In this document: positions 43,901 to 52,272 of the stretch, piece after piece
Layout of the letters: each line of letters opens with the position of its first letter
Position numbering within the stretch: the stretch's first letter is position 1
Translations under genes and position numbers: made by a program
NCBI GenBank assembly: GCA_023428695.1
Contig: JAEYWY010000005.1
Span: 86,995-150,994 of the forward strand
From: Bacteroidota bacterium
GTDB lineage: Bacteria > Bacteroidota > Bacteroidia > Cytophagales > Cyclobacteriaceae
Reading direction: 5' to 3'
DNA: 64,000 nt
The notes under the pieces: model-generated
Databases searched by the model: none
Seen by the model: only the letters and a program-made list of their open reading frames with translations
What the model was told of the DNA's origin: nothing

Positions 43901-46602
43901 GAGAAGTCGATAGGATCATTTGAACAATATGCATCTTTCAGGTTCAACACCGCGGCCTGACTGGAGACGGTCACAAGTATCTGATCAGAATCGCTGCAGC
44001 CCTGAAGATTCGTATGCGTATACGTTAACGGTATGTCTGACTGTACTCCGGCCGCGTCGGGATGAAAGTAATAGTCGCCATCGCCATGAAGTGTTACGCC
44101 GGGTCCGGAGAACACATCTGTTCCGGTCGATGGCGTTACTCCGTCGGGCTCAGTGGCTACCCCCTCAAGCTGGTACGGCGCCTCTGTTACGATGAATGAA
44201 GTCTTCGTCGCGGGATCAAAATTGGCAATCGGCTTCGGATTAACAGTTAGGGTAATCGTTGCAGGCGTTGCGGCATTCGTGTTTCCGTCGGAATCAGTAA
44301 CGATACACGTGTATGTCGTCGTCACAGTCGGTGAAACGGTGATCACCTGGCTGCCGCCCGAAAAGCCCGGAGGGTTCGAGCTCCATTCAATGTTGTAGTA
44401 ACCGTTTCCACCAGTGATGGCCGCGGTTATCGTTGTCGGGTCGCCCGTACAGACAGACATATTAGGTCCCAGGTTAACGCCAAGACTCTGCGTGGAAAAT
44501 GTTGTCGATCTCGAACCTGTCCCGTTATTGAACGCATCTTCAACGGAAGCGAGTATCACAATGTATTCGACGTTCGCAGACAAGTTTGACGTAGGATCAA
44601 TGGTGATCTGGGTTTTCCCCGCATTGATCGTTGCAGTAAAAGCAATATTGTTGCCGTTGCTCGTGCGCTGGAACGTGATAAGACTAGCTACGTTTGCGTT
44701 CGTAATGTCCGAGTTGTTGATGTTGCGGATCGGCTCATCGAATGTGATCACGATGTTTGCCGTAATAGCGTGACTCGTCGAACCGTCCGGTGGGTTGAAT
44801 GTTACTACCGGAGGTGTGCCATCAGTCGTCGTAAACGTCGAAGAAACAGCCGTGGTGATCTGGTTGTTCGAAAAATCCTCAATGTTGTTAAACGCCACGT
44901 AAATGAGCGTCAGGTCGGGTAGCGCACCCGTGGGATTAACGGTTATCGCGGTATTACCTGGATTGATCGTTGCGTCAAACGGAATGTTTGCGCCTGAAGC
45001 GTCGGTAAGCTTCAGCGTGATTTTGCTATCGATAGTGGTGTTTGTAAAGGGAGTATCATCAAGATCCCGGATCGGCTCATTAAATGTGATCACGATGTTT
45101 GCGGTGTTGTTTACTCCGGTTGCGCCGTTTGCCGGATTGAACGATGCCACAGGTGCCTGTGTATCAACTGTTGTAAACGTGCTGGTCGTTAACGCCGATG
45201 CCAGATTGTATTCGTTCTCAACGGCAGATATTCGCACCCAATACACCTGATCGGAATTGAGATCGTTATCCGGTACAATGGTGATCTCGGTTTTTCCGGC
45301 ATTTATCGTAGCGGTGAATGGTACGTTTGCGCCGCCAGCGTTGTTAAGACGCAACGCCAGCAAACTGGCAACGTTGGCATCCGTTATCGCGCTGTTGTCT
45401 GTATTTCTAATGGGTTCGTTCAGCGTTATCACAATGGATGTGTTCACCGGAATACCCGTTGCACCATTGGCAGGATTGAAAGTAATCTCCGGAGGTGTTC
45501 CATCACCGGTCGTGAATGTCACCGATTGAGCCGTCGTGATCGCATTGTCAAATTCGTCTTCGACATTGTTCACGGCAACATATATAACCGCGAAGTCAGG
45601 AAGCGGTGAGGAAGGCGTTATCGTTATCGTCGTATTCGCACCGTTCAACGTCGCATCGAAGGGAATGTCGGCTCCCGCGGCGTTATTTAGCTTCAATGTT
45701 ATTTTCGCATCTATACTCGTGTTGCCCAGGTCTGAGTCGTCAGGGTCGCGGATAGGTTCATCAAATGTTATCGTGATGGGGTTGGCGTTAACGACATCGG
45801 TTGCTCCATTCATTGGATTGAAAGTTGGCACCGGAGCCTGCGTATCATTGGTAGTTGTGAACGTCATGCTCGTGGCTGAGGTCGCGTTATCGTTCGCGTC
45901 TTCAACGGGGGCGATACTGACGTAGTAGACCTGATTATTTGACAGCGACCCTGTCGGATCTATGGTTATTTGCGTTTTTCCTCCGTTGATGGATGCCAGG
46001 AACGGAACGTCGGCGCCGGCACCGTCGGTTTCCTTGAGTGTGATCAGGCTGGCCACGTTGGCGACAGTGATCGCACTGTTATCAATATTCCGGACAGCCT
46101 CGTTAAATGTTATCGTTATGTTTGTCGAAATCGAAATATTCGTTGCGCCGTCTGTCGGCACAAAGGAAATTGTCGGAGCCTGTGTGTCGCCTGTCGTGAA
46201 GGTGATTGCCGTAGGATCGTTGGCCAGGTTGGTACCATCCGTTGCTTCCACATTTCCGATAGCTACGTAGATCACCTGACTTGACGGTAGCAGGGACGAA
46301 GGTGTGATAGTGATGAAATCATCGCCGCCATTGATCGTAGCGGTGAATGGAATCGGCGTACCAAAAGCGTTATCCTGCCGGAGCGTGATTACACTTGCTA
46401 CGTTGCCATCATTAAGGTTGGCGTTGTCACTGTCCCTTCTTAAAGCCACATCCGATGAAATCGTAATGGTTGTGTTCTCCGCGACACCCGTGGCACCGTT
46501 CACCGGTGAGAAAGTCAGTACAGGTTGCGCAAGAACCCACCCTGATGACAGCATAAGAGCCGCTATCAGCAGGAGGATGTTCTTTTGATTCTTCAGAAAC
46601 AT
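40969..46602 (-). CDS. giant T9SS-exported Ig-repeat/PKD surface protein, 1877 aa
   Basis: An 1877-residue protein with a signal peptide ending WVLAQ. About residues 29-705 hold six Ig-like repeats of 112-116 residues (SbsA-type), each opening like NGATGVNNTANIVITFNEPI. A SprB-like unit (CTGDPTTITAAITGGNGYY) and further beta domains follow, then two PKD domains (one with YSWDFGDGQ) and a large beta-sandwich region. The last ~80 residues are the type A T9SS sorting domain (FTIFPNPANDELKIQL to YFIQVETANGLVRKKIMIV), so it should be exported across the outer membrane. An adhesin or matrix role is inferred. It is the last gene of a long minus cluster. Confidence 0.92.
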   Translation of the reverse strand: MFLKNQKNILLLIAALMLSSGWVLAQPVLTFSPVNGATGVAENTTITISSDVALRRDSDNANLNDGNVASVITLRQDNAFGTPIPFTATINGGDDFITITPSSLLPSSQVIYVAIGNVEATDGTNLANDPTAITFTTGDTQAPTISFVPTDGATNISISTNITITFNEAVRNIDNSAITVANVASLITLKETDGAGADVPFLASINGGKTQITIDPTGSLSNNQVYYVSIAPVEDANDNATSATSMTFTTTNDTQAPVPTFNPMNGATDVVNANPITITFDEPIRDPDDSDLGNTSIDAKITLKLNNAAGADIPFDATLNGANTTITITPSSPLPDFAVIYVAVNNVEDEFDNAITTAQSVTFTTGDGTPPEITFNPANGATGIPVNTSIVITLNEPIRNTDNSAITDANVASLLALRLNNAGGANVPFTATINAGKTEITIVPDNDLNSDQVYWVRISAVENEYNLASALTTSTFTTVDTQAPVASFNPANGATGVNNTANIVITFNEPIRDLDDTPFTNTTIDSKITLKLTDASGANIPFDATINPGNTAITVNPTGALPDLTLIYVAFNNIEDFSNNQITTAVSSTFTTTDGTPPVVTFNPPDGSTSHAITANIVITFDEPIRNINNSDITNANVASLITFQRTSNGNNIAFTATINAGKTQITIDPTSNLSANVEYIVILASVEDAFNNGTGSRSTTFSTQSLGVNLGPNMSVCTGDPTTITAAITGGNGYYNIEWSSNPPGFSGGSQVITVSPTVTTTYTCIVTDSDGNTNAATPATITLTVNPKPIANFDPATKTSFIVTEAPYQLEGVATEPDGVTPSTGTDVFSGPGVTLHGDGDYYFHPDAAGVQSDIPLTYTHTNLQGCSDSDQILVTVSSQAAVLNLKDAYCSNDPIDFSPSGILAPNPAVVPMANYSHMEFQTEANVPVPNALIETAIPKTYRLDPAAAAAALGLSEVFSIVVYSTTQITLPLVGTITITTIHRVPSRLNRPGPRPGILSFPTSEICSNADPVALTASTNNDGYTSVDYRAYSYPTDIPVSPNPISETQPGEFEYDPGEITYPASAWYSIVRIEYNYLDKNSCAGTVSTYLINYRKPDRPVGIDGTYCQFYEDPLYITATSEFRNLRWYDNQDLNPPILGFGTDFNTGVSSLVPSSKTFYVVDVNASCISDPEPVTVQVTPVPQFNLNIPPQCEGREATFDGPDGADSYNWVLERGGDSGEDVTSDLQNPTHTYAAQGVYQVELTITYTSNNNSCTATNSTQVTVGANPEPFFTYSQLCDGDFTRFVGSATENIGVEQYSWDFGDGQILSAGPSASNVPGGTHGGTTTHTYKDPRHQFVNASVPATYDVTVTAITNLGCFGSFTRPVTVLPYLTADAANPYSMNDIDGGTGFWTTEDINGNSTWIFDIPGKAVIANPLSSWVTGATGTYLPNDRSFVNSPCFNITGFTKPVLALDYITDTQESYDGAVLEYSTDGGNTWTAVGNTSTGYEWFSTQGFITGNIGNSQVGWSGQLFKGEGAPFEWMQGRHKLDDIPNKSKVRFRIAFASNSDGEFEGFAFRNVSIRERNRSILVENFTNSEFGPNNNAYLAISETEAVKMQYHMGYPTDDPEFRVNPTDPAARAAFYGIPLASGYIPRGFVDGVSEGDLTAPWQTQYRDLRSLASAPFLINIDVQSQDGELIVNASADVLQNFTTVDNIRPVMHIAVVEKTAGVHGNVVRKMLPSATGTQIPLPLAEGTTTNVVTARWKVSGSVDRSDLAVVVFIQDEITREVYQAAIEKVVADPGVITDVEEAVSAGFTIFPNPANDELKIQLKEPARTELRIGMNDAVGKEVYRSSFNKGQEQKTLDTSALASGVYFIQVETANGLVRKKIMIVH

Positions 46603-46630
46603 GGTCGAATATCTGTTTGAGTCTCCTTTA

Positions 46631-47941
46631 TTACTTTTTCATTTCACCCCGCGAATCAGTTCGCATCAGGAATATGGATGATAATCCTCCCGATTGTTCA
46701 TTGCCGTCGCGAATGGTACCGCAGATCAGCAATCCTCCGTCTTCGGTCTCGCGAATCGAGGCCGGAATCTCGCTTGTCGATCCGCCCATTATCCGGTTCC
46801 ATTGTGTGACGCCGAATGCGTCCACCTTGATCAGCCACAAATCGTTCCCGCCGTTACCAATTCGTTTTCCCTCATCCGTTACAAGCGTTCCTGCAAGAAC
46901 AAATCCGCCATCGCGGGTAGGGGTAAGCGCTTCACCAGCTTCCGTCACATCCGACAGACTGGGTTCGGTAAGGTTAGGCTCAGTTATCGAAAGAAGGCCG
47001 TCGAAGTAGCGAATGCTCTCCTCGATAAAGTTTCCATTGCGGTCAACGCGAATGAAAAACATATCGGCATTTGTCCCGTCAGGTTTGGAGTACGTCCCGA
47101 TTGCTCCATAGCCCAATGGTGATTCCTGGATGTCGCGGATCTTCAGTGACTGCTGATCCTGATTCTGACCAAAGTAGTTACTGTTTACAAACGTTGAATT
47201 CTCCACGACGATAGGGATCGCGAGATATGAATAGTTGAATGCATTGAGTGTTTCGGTGATACTCGAACCCCATAGCACCTTTCCGCCATTGTAGTGTACG
47301 GATTTCGTATTCACATAGTCCCTCACAATGTAGTTGTATGCGCGGTGCCATACCGTGTCGAATGTTGTCGTGGAAAGGGCGGTCACATACGAGTACTCAC
47401 TCTTGCCAGGCTCCTGGTAGGTGCCGAGTGTGATAAGATTACCGTTGTTATCAGTAGTGATGGCATCGCCATGGTAGTCGATGTGCAGATCACTGGCGTT
47501 CGTTTTCGTTTCGGAAGATATATCCTGAACCACATTACCACCGGCGTCGAGGATCACCAGTCTTGAATTGTAGTTTTCAAGCTCACTGATATTACCCGTA
47601 TTCGGATTGTACACGGCATTGCTTCCAATAACGGCGTAACCGTTTGGCAACACGCTGATGCCACTGGCCACACCGTTGTCGATGATGCGTTCCCACTGGC
47701 GCTGTCCGAGTCTGTCGGTTTTGATTACAATGATCCGTGATGCACGCGTGCTACCGCTGACGTTTACAGTTCCGGCGATCACGTAGCCGTCGGGGGCAAT
47801 TTCTGCCGCTGCGGCCGTAAGACTATAAGCGCCTTCGTAAAAATGCATGAAGGTTGTGCGTTCGCTCAGCGGTGCGTCGTCAAGTTCCCGGCAACCCGCG
47901 AATAACGCAAGTGAAATCGCAATGGTATAAATTCTCTTCAT
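46631..47941 (-). CDS. propeller-like repeat lipoprotein, unknown function
   Basis: A 436-residue lipoprotein (SLALFAGC lipobox). A repeated pattern of a short strand GYVIAGT / GYAVIGS / GYGAIGTY / GGFVLAGT / GGLLICGT, each followed or preceded by D..G..QW.R (for example TDRLGQRQWERI and VDAFGVTQWNRI), indicates a beta-propeller of about six blades. No catalytic motif is seen. It lies 28 bp before the giant T9SS protein and 6 bp after the barrel protein gene, so these three are very likely one transcript. It may be an outer-membrane partner of the exported protein. Confidence 0.78.
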   Translation of the reverse strand: MKRIYTIAISLALFAGCRELDDAPLSERTTFMHFYEGAYSLTAAAAEIAPDGYVIAGTVNVSGSTRASRIIVIKTDRLGQRQWERIIDNGVASGISVLPNGYAVIGSNAVYNPNTGNISELENYNSRLVILDAGGNVVQDISSETKTNASDLHIDYHGDAITTDNNGNLITLGTYQEPGKSEYSYVTALSTTTFDTVWHRAYNYIVRDYVNTKSVHYNGGKVLWGSSITETLNAFNYSYLAIPIVVENSTFVNSNYFGQNQDQQSLKIRDIQESPLGYGAIGTYSKPDGTNADMFFIRVDRNGNFIEESIRYFDGLLSITEPNLTEPSLSDVTEAGEALTPTRDGGFVLAGTLVTDEGKRIGNGGNDLWLIKVDAFGVTQWNRIMGGSTSEIPASIRETEDGGLLICGTIRDGNEQSGGLSSIFLMRTDSRGEMKK

Positions 47942-47947
47942 GAGGGT

Positions 47948-49012
47948 TTACCTTTTTATCTTCTTCGGGTTGAAACGATTGTACATGTATCCGATAGTGA
48001 ACTGCAATGCGTTGATCTTGAATAGTCCGTCGACATAACCGCCGGTGGGATTTACGCGATCGAAGTTCGTGAAGATTGACTCCGGATCGTTCACATTTGC
48101 CAGCGACCGCACGTACCTTATCTCGGCAACTGCAAAACCACCGGTGACTTTTACTTTCACACCTGCGGAAAGTATACCGCTCACGTTGACCCTTCTTCTG
48201 CTGTTCATCAGATCGATGGATTGTTCATCGAGAGATGTTGCATCTTCCTTGGTGCGAAGAAACGTGTTGCGTGCTGAAAGCAGGTAGTCACCCGAAAGCC
48301 CGAGGGAAACGTAGGGTTGGACTTTTCGGTCGAACAGTCTGTATTGAACTGATACCGGAAGCGATATCCAGGTATGTCGCTCGACGCCATTGGTTTCATA
48401 ATGACGGGTGAACGGATCGCCCTCTGGTGTCGCGTCGTTGAAAGTGCCTTCATTCGTGTACTTGAAATTCCTCATGATGAGGGCGAGCTCCGGATGTACC
48501 GTGAGTTTGCCTGACATCGCTGTCAAGGGAATGTCGGCCGCAATTCCTGCCTGAAATGCGAATCCAAAATCGTATTCACTGCTGAGGTCATTGGCCGGGA
48601 GGAAGTCAACCACATCGGGGATCGTAGCGTTTGCACCCATCTTGAGCCCGATACGATAGATCGGATCGGTTCGGAATGTTCTGTAGAGTGCGACGAACTC
48701 AGCGGGGTCAGTCTCCGGACGGATCTCAAAATAGTTGTCGGTACGCAGGAGGTTCAGCATCGCCTCATCGGCCTTTTGCGGATCTTCAAGGTAGATGTAG
48801 CTTAAGCACAACAGCTTGTACGCTTCAACACGTTCATCCTGGGTGAAGCCGCCTTGCAGACATTTTTCAACAAGGCCTGGGATCTCGTGCAACCGGCCCT
48901 GTTCATAAGTTGATCGCGCCAGACGCAGCGTTTGCGTACAGGAGGTAAGCTGTGCATGCGCTGCAACCGCTGAAAAGCATACAATCAGAAAAGCGTATAA
49001 AAGTCTTTTCAT
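47948..49012 (-). CDS. outer-membrane barrel protein with N-terminal helical repeat
   Basis: A 354-residue protein with a signal peptide (MKRLLYAFLIVCFSAVAAHAQ). Residues ~22-115 are helical and TPR-like (EKCLQGGFTQDERVEAYKLL, EDPQKADEAMLNLL). From ~120 on the chain has the alternating strands of a PorT-like beta-barrel (RIGLKMGANATIP, WISLPVSVQYRLFDRKVQPY, LGLSGDYLLSA, FTIGYMYNRF). The combination of a periplasmic TPR part with a barrel suggests a docking role at the outer membrane. It lies between the STAND NTPase gene and the lipoprotein gene in the minus cluster. Confidence 0.8.
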   Translation of the reverse strand: MKRLLYAFLIVCFSAVAAHAQLTSCTQTLRLARSTYEQGRLHEIPGLVEKCLQGGFTQDERVEAYKLLCLSYIYLEDPQKADEAMLNLLRTDNYFEIRPETDPAEFVALYRTFRTDPIYRIGLKMGANATIPDVVDFLPANDLSSEYDFGFAFQAGIAADIPLTAMSGKLTVHPELALIMRNFKYTNEGTFNDATPEGDPFTRHYETNGVERHTWISLPVSVQYRLFDRKVQPYVSLGLSGDYLLSARNTFLRTKEDATSLDEQSIDLMNSRRRVNVSGILSAGVKVKVTGGFAVAEIRYVRSLANVNDPESIFTNFDRVNPTGGYVDGLFKINALQFTIGYMYNRFNPKKIKR

Positions 49013-49027
49013 AAAAAGTCAGGTTCG

Positions 49028-49045
49028 GGAGAAGTTGCCTTCTCC
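49028..49045 (-). promoter_or_regulatory. 7-bp hairpin with GCAA loop before the barrel gene
   Basis: On the minus strand GGAGAAG and CTTCTCC pair perfectly around GCAA, a GNRA-type tetraloop, 15 bases before the ATG at 49012. It could separate expression of the STAND gene from the envelope genes, or stabilise the processed mRNA. Confidence 0.4.
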
Positions 49046-49128
49046 GGGTCGTTATATATGTCCGGAACGATAGTGCTTCAGCGTTTCCTGAATAGAACTA
49101 TACGGTTTCCGGTTAAAAAGTAAACGCC

Positions 49129-52100
49129 TTACCGGTTACTATTTTCGGGATAATCGGCACAGGTGGATTCATAAGGAAGGTCATTTCCTGCAAAAATATC
49201 CCACTCGTCACCCGATATATTCCGCGATACAAAACCGCAAAGTATGTTCGACATAGTTTCAATACGTGTAGGCCACGCGCGAATCGTGTGTTCAACACCT
49301 TTGATCGTTTCCGTTGAGCTGTGTACGCTTGCGAGAAGCTGTTCATCATCCGGCGAAAAAGTCGCACTCCACACCCAGTCTTTATGATCACTCAGCACGA
49401 TGGGCTGCTCCTTCAGGTTATTGATGTTCCATAACCTCACTGTCTTGTCCTTGCTTGCCGTTGCCATGAAATTACCTGCATGGTTATACCGGATCTGTTC
49501 GATACCGGAAGTATGTCCGGAAAGAACCCGCACAACCATTCCCGCGGCGTTGTCATACAATTTCACCACGCCCCGGTTGTCTCCCGTTACGATTATGCGG
49601 GAAGTTGGATCAAACTCCACTGCCGTTAACGGGTTGCCAATGTTTTCCACTTCTTTCGCAGCAAGCGCATTGTTCACATCCCAGATGTAAAGACTTCCAT
49701 TATCACCTGCACCGGCGAGATATCGCCCGTCAGGACTTAATGCAATCGCGTTGATCTTAACGGCAGGCTTCAGTACTTCCTTCACCGTAGTGAGGTCACA
49801 GTACTTGATGCTGCGCCCTGAGTTGTCGCGCGCAAAAAAACCCTTGCCATCGGGAACGATCAGAATATTTTCAACACCGTAGGAGTAACCCGTTATCTTT
49901 CGTGGCGTAGCTTTCATGTTGCCAAGTTCATAGATCTCAACATAATTGTTGGTTTCGCTTTGCGTGTTAAGCCCGGCCGCGACAAGATACTTTTCGTCAT
50001 GGCTTACGTCGATTGAATAGTACTGATAGTCTTTCGTTTCGACGAGTAACTCCGACCTCCACTCGCCGTTTACGGATCGCCAGCGTATAATCCTGCCGTC
50101 GCTTCCGCCGGAGTAGATTGTATTGTCTTCAGCATGTGTTACGAGTGTACGTGCTGCCCCGTTGTCGTGTGCCTTGAGACTTTTCGTCAGCGCATGGTCA
50201 TTTTTCGAGAGCGCAAAGTAAAGGCCGTTATATACGTCGTTGTCGTACCGGTAGCCCTGGTGTTCGGAATTGAACTTGAACGCCTGTTGTGCAATCAATG
50301 CCTGCTGTTCAGGGTCATTCAGTTCTTTTGATTTTACAGCCATCGCTTTTGCCTGGGCGATATAGCGTTGGCGTAGTGCCTCGGCGGCACTTTTACGCGC
50401 CTGTTCGCCCTGGAATATGGCTTCCTTCTCGTTCTCCTCGGCACGCGTCCGTTCAAGATTTGCAATTCGTTCGTTTTCTTTTGCCTGAAGCTCGTTACGT
50501 TTCGCAAGGGTGAAGTTATCCAACGCCTCCTGCCTTGCGGCTTCGGCCTCTGCTCTTTGCTGTGCTTCGGCTTCCTTGGCAGCGAGGGCTTCGTCGCGGG
50601 CGATGTTTGCTTCATCACGCGCCTTTTCCGCGAGCTGAGTCTGAATCTGTGCTTCGGTTTTTTGCCGCTCAGCCTCCGCAGCATTTTCCTTCGCGATCTG
50701 CGTTTGAAGCAACGCAAACACGAGGAAGCCGATGGATATGATTGTCGCAAGTCCGAGAACAAGCGCAAAAATCCGAACTCTCCGCAGTTTTTGCTTTTGC
50801 TCGCGTTCCTTGGCACGTTGTTCTGTTTCCCATTCCTTCTTCGAATACTCGAGGAAGATCATCGTGCGCTCAAAGGCCGGGTTGTAACGCTGCCCCCATA
50901 CGAGCGTAGGCTTGTGCTTGCTTTGCCAGTTTAACGCAAGCTGGAGATCCGGCGGCCGCCAGAGTCCGGCCTTGCCAACCTGATACATCGATGCCGCTTC
51001 TGAGAGACGCATGTACATCTGCACCGCTTCCGCTTCATCATCCACCCAATTCTTAAGACGTACCCAGATACGCATCAGACTTTCGTGCGAGATGTCTACC
51101 ATCGAACGCGACGTCAACGCGTTCCCGTAAGACGGCGTAAGTAGTGATCTTCCGGGTGCGCGGAATTTTTCAACAACAGAGATTACTTCACTTTCGGGGA
51201 CGTCGGCAATGGCTGCAATTTCATTCAGGCGTGTAGGCCTGCGGATACCAAAGTTCTCACCGCGTTTTTCGGTGATTGCCTTGAACAGAATTTCACAGAC
51301 GTGCTTCTGCTCTTCGGTAAGTTCATCGTACGCTTCGTTGGCGTGCATCGAAAGCGCCTCCGACATCGTTCCGATAGCCTCGTAGTGTTTGAGGTCCAGC
51401 GATTCGTCTTCGCTTTCCCGGAACTGCGTCCAGTACGTCCACGTACGCATAAGCGCATGCTGCAGGATCGGAAGCTGATCGGGATTATCGCCGAGGTCAT
51501 TCAGTAATTGTTGTACCAGCCGCGGAGCAATGGAGCCACCGCCAACTGCAACAGGCCCTTCAATGGCGGTGCGTTTCTGCTCGCGCGTGAGCTGCGGAAT
51601 CAGATAGTGACTGTCGTTGATCTTACGCGTCAACTCCGGAAACTGTGCACAGTCGCCGATAAAGTCGGACCGCATTGTAATAGCCACGTAAACCGGTACA
51701 TCCGGATAGTCAACGGCTTCGATCAACAGGTTTACGAATGCAAGCGTTTCATTGACGGCGTTCAAATCCTGGCTGTCCTTGAAACGGAAAAGTTCTTCAA
51801 ACTGGTCGACGAGAATGAGATAGTTTTTGTCGGCCGACTTTCTGGTTTGTTCGATTGCCTCTACAAGACCGAGTGAACTGCTCTTGAGCAGCGTCGAATA
51901 TATTGTTCGCTTGATCTTCCTTTCCTCGGGATCGGATGCGATGAAGTCGGGCTGATTCTTGAGAAGTGCCTCGGCCAGGTTATCGATGGGTGCGTTGCCG
52001 GGACGGGTCACAACAACCTCCCAATCAGGACTTGTGTCAGTGAGGAACCCGCCATATAGGATCGGCATTACGCCGCAGTAAATGAATGAAGACTTACCAC

Positions 52101-52269
52101 TACCTGAAGGACCAATGATCCCGACGAACCGGTTTTTCGAAAGTTTGAGCAGTACCTCATCACTCTGGCCTTCACGCCCGAAGAAGAGGTGACTCTCCTC
52201 GATCTGGAAAGGCCGTAACCCCGGAAAGGGATTAATGGTCAGAACATTGCGGTCGGCAACCGTGCTCAT
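49129..52269 (-). CDS. membrane-anchored STAND NTPase with coiled coil and WD40 repeats
   Basis: A 1046-residue protein. Residues 13-30 (NPFPGLRPFQIEESHLFF) open an nSTAND1 NTPase with Walker A GPSGSGKS (53-60) and Walker B LILVDQFEELF (~150). A helical arm follows, then one hydrophobic segment at about 485-507 (IFALVLGLATIISIGFLVFA). Next is a long Ala/Glu/Gln-rich coiled coil (~510-670), then WD40 repeats to the end (DGRYLAGAGDNGSLYIWDV, ATASKDKTVRLWNINN). STAND proteins are NTP-driven switches that oligomerise on sensing a ligand. The membrane helix would put NTPase and propeller on opposite sides. It starts 3 bp after the TIR-like gene and is surely co-transcribed. Confidence 0.9.
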   Translation of the reverse strand: MSTVADRNVLTINPFPGLRPFQIEESHLFFGREGQSDEVLLKLSKNRFVGIIGPSGSGKSSFIYCGVMPILYGGFLTDTSPDWEVVVTRPGNAPIDNLAEALLKNQPDFIASDPEERKIKRTIYSTLLKSSSLGLVEAIEQTRKSADKNYLILVDQFEELFRFKDSQDLNAVNETLAFVNLLIEAVDYPDVPVYVAITMRSDFIGDCAQFPELTRKINDSHYLIPQLTREQKRTAIEGPVAVGGGSIAPRLVQQLLNDLGDNPDQLPILQHALMRTWTYWTQFRESEDESLDLKHYEAIGTMSEALSMHANEAYDELTEEQKHVCEILFKAITEKRGENFGIRRPTRLNEIAAIADVPESEVISVVEKFRAPGRSLLTPSYGNALTSRSMVDISHESLMRIWVRLKNWVDDEAEAVQMYMRLSEAASMYQVGKAGLWRPPDLQLALNWQSKHKPTLVWGQRYNPAFERTMIFLEYSKKEWETEQRAKEREQKQKLRRVRIFALVLGLATIISIGFLVFALLQTQIAKENAAEAERQKTEAQIQTQLAEKARDEANIARDEALAAKEAEAQQRAEAEAARQEALDNFTLAKRNELQAKENERIANLERTRAEENEKEAIFQGEQARKSAAEALRQRYIAQAKAMAVKSKELNDPEQQALIAQQAFKFNSEHQGYRYDNDVYNGLYFALSKNDHALTKSLKAHDNGAARTLVTHAEDNTIYSGGSDGRIIRWRSVNGEWRSELLVETKDYQYYSIDVSHDEKYLVAAGLNTQSETNNYVEIYELGNMKATPRKITGYSYGVENILIVPDGKGFFARDNSGRSIKYCDLTTVKEVLKPAVKINAIALSPDGRYLAGAGDNGSLYIWDVNNALAAKEVENIGNPLTAVEFDPTSRIIVTGDNRGVVKLYDNAAGMVVRVLSGHTSGIEQIRYNHAGNFMATASKDKTVRLWNINNLKEQPIVLSDHKDWVWSATFSPDDEQLLASVHSSTETIKGVEHTIRAWPTRIETMSNILCGFVSRNISGDEWDIFAGNDLPYESTCADYPENSNR

Positions 52270-52272
52270 TGA

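Noticed and set aside
43021..46588. Series of plus-strand frames opposite the giant T9SS protein
   Set aside because: They recur with the Ig-repeat period and are shadows of it.
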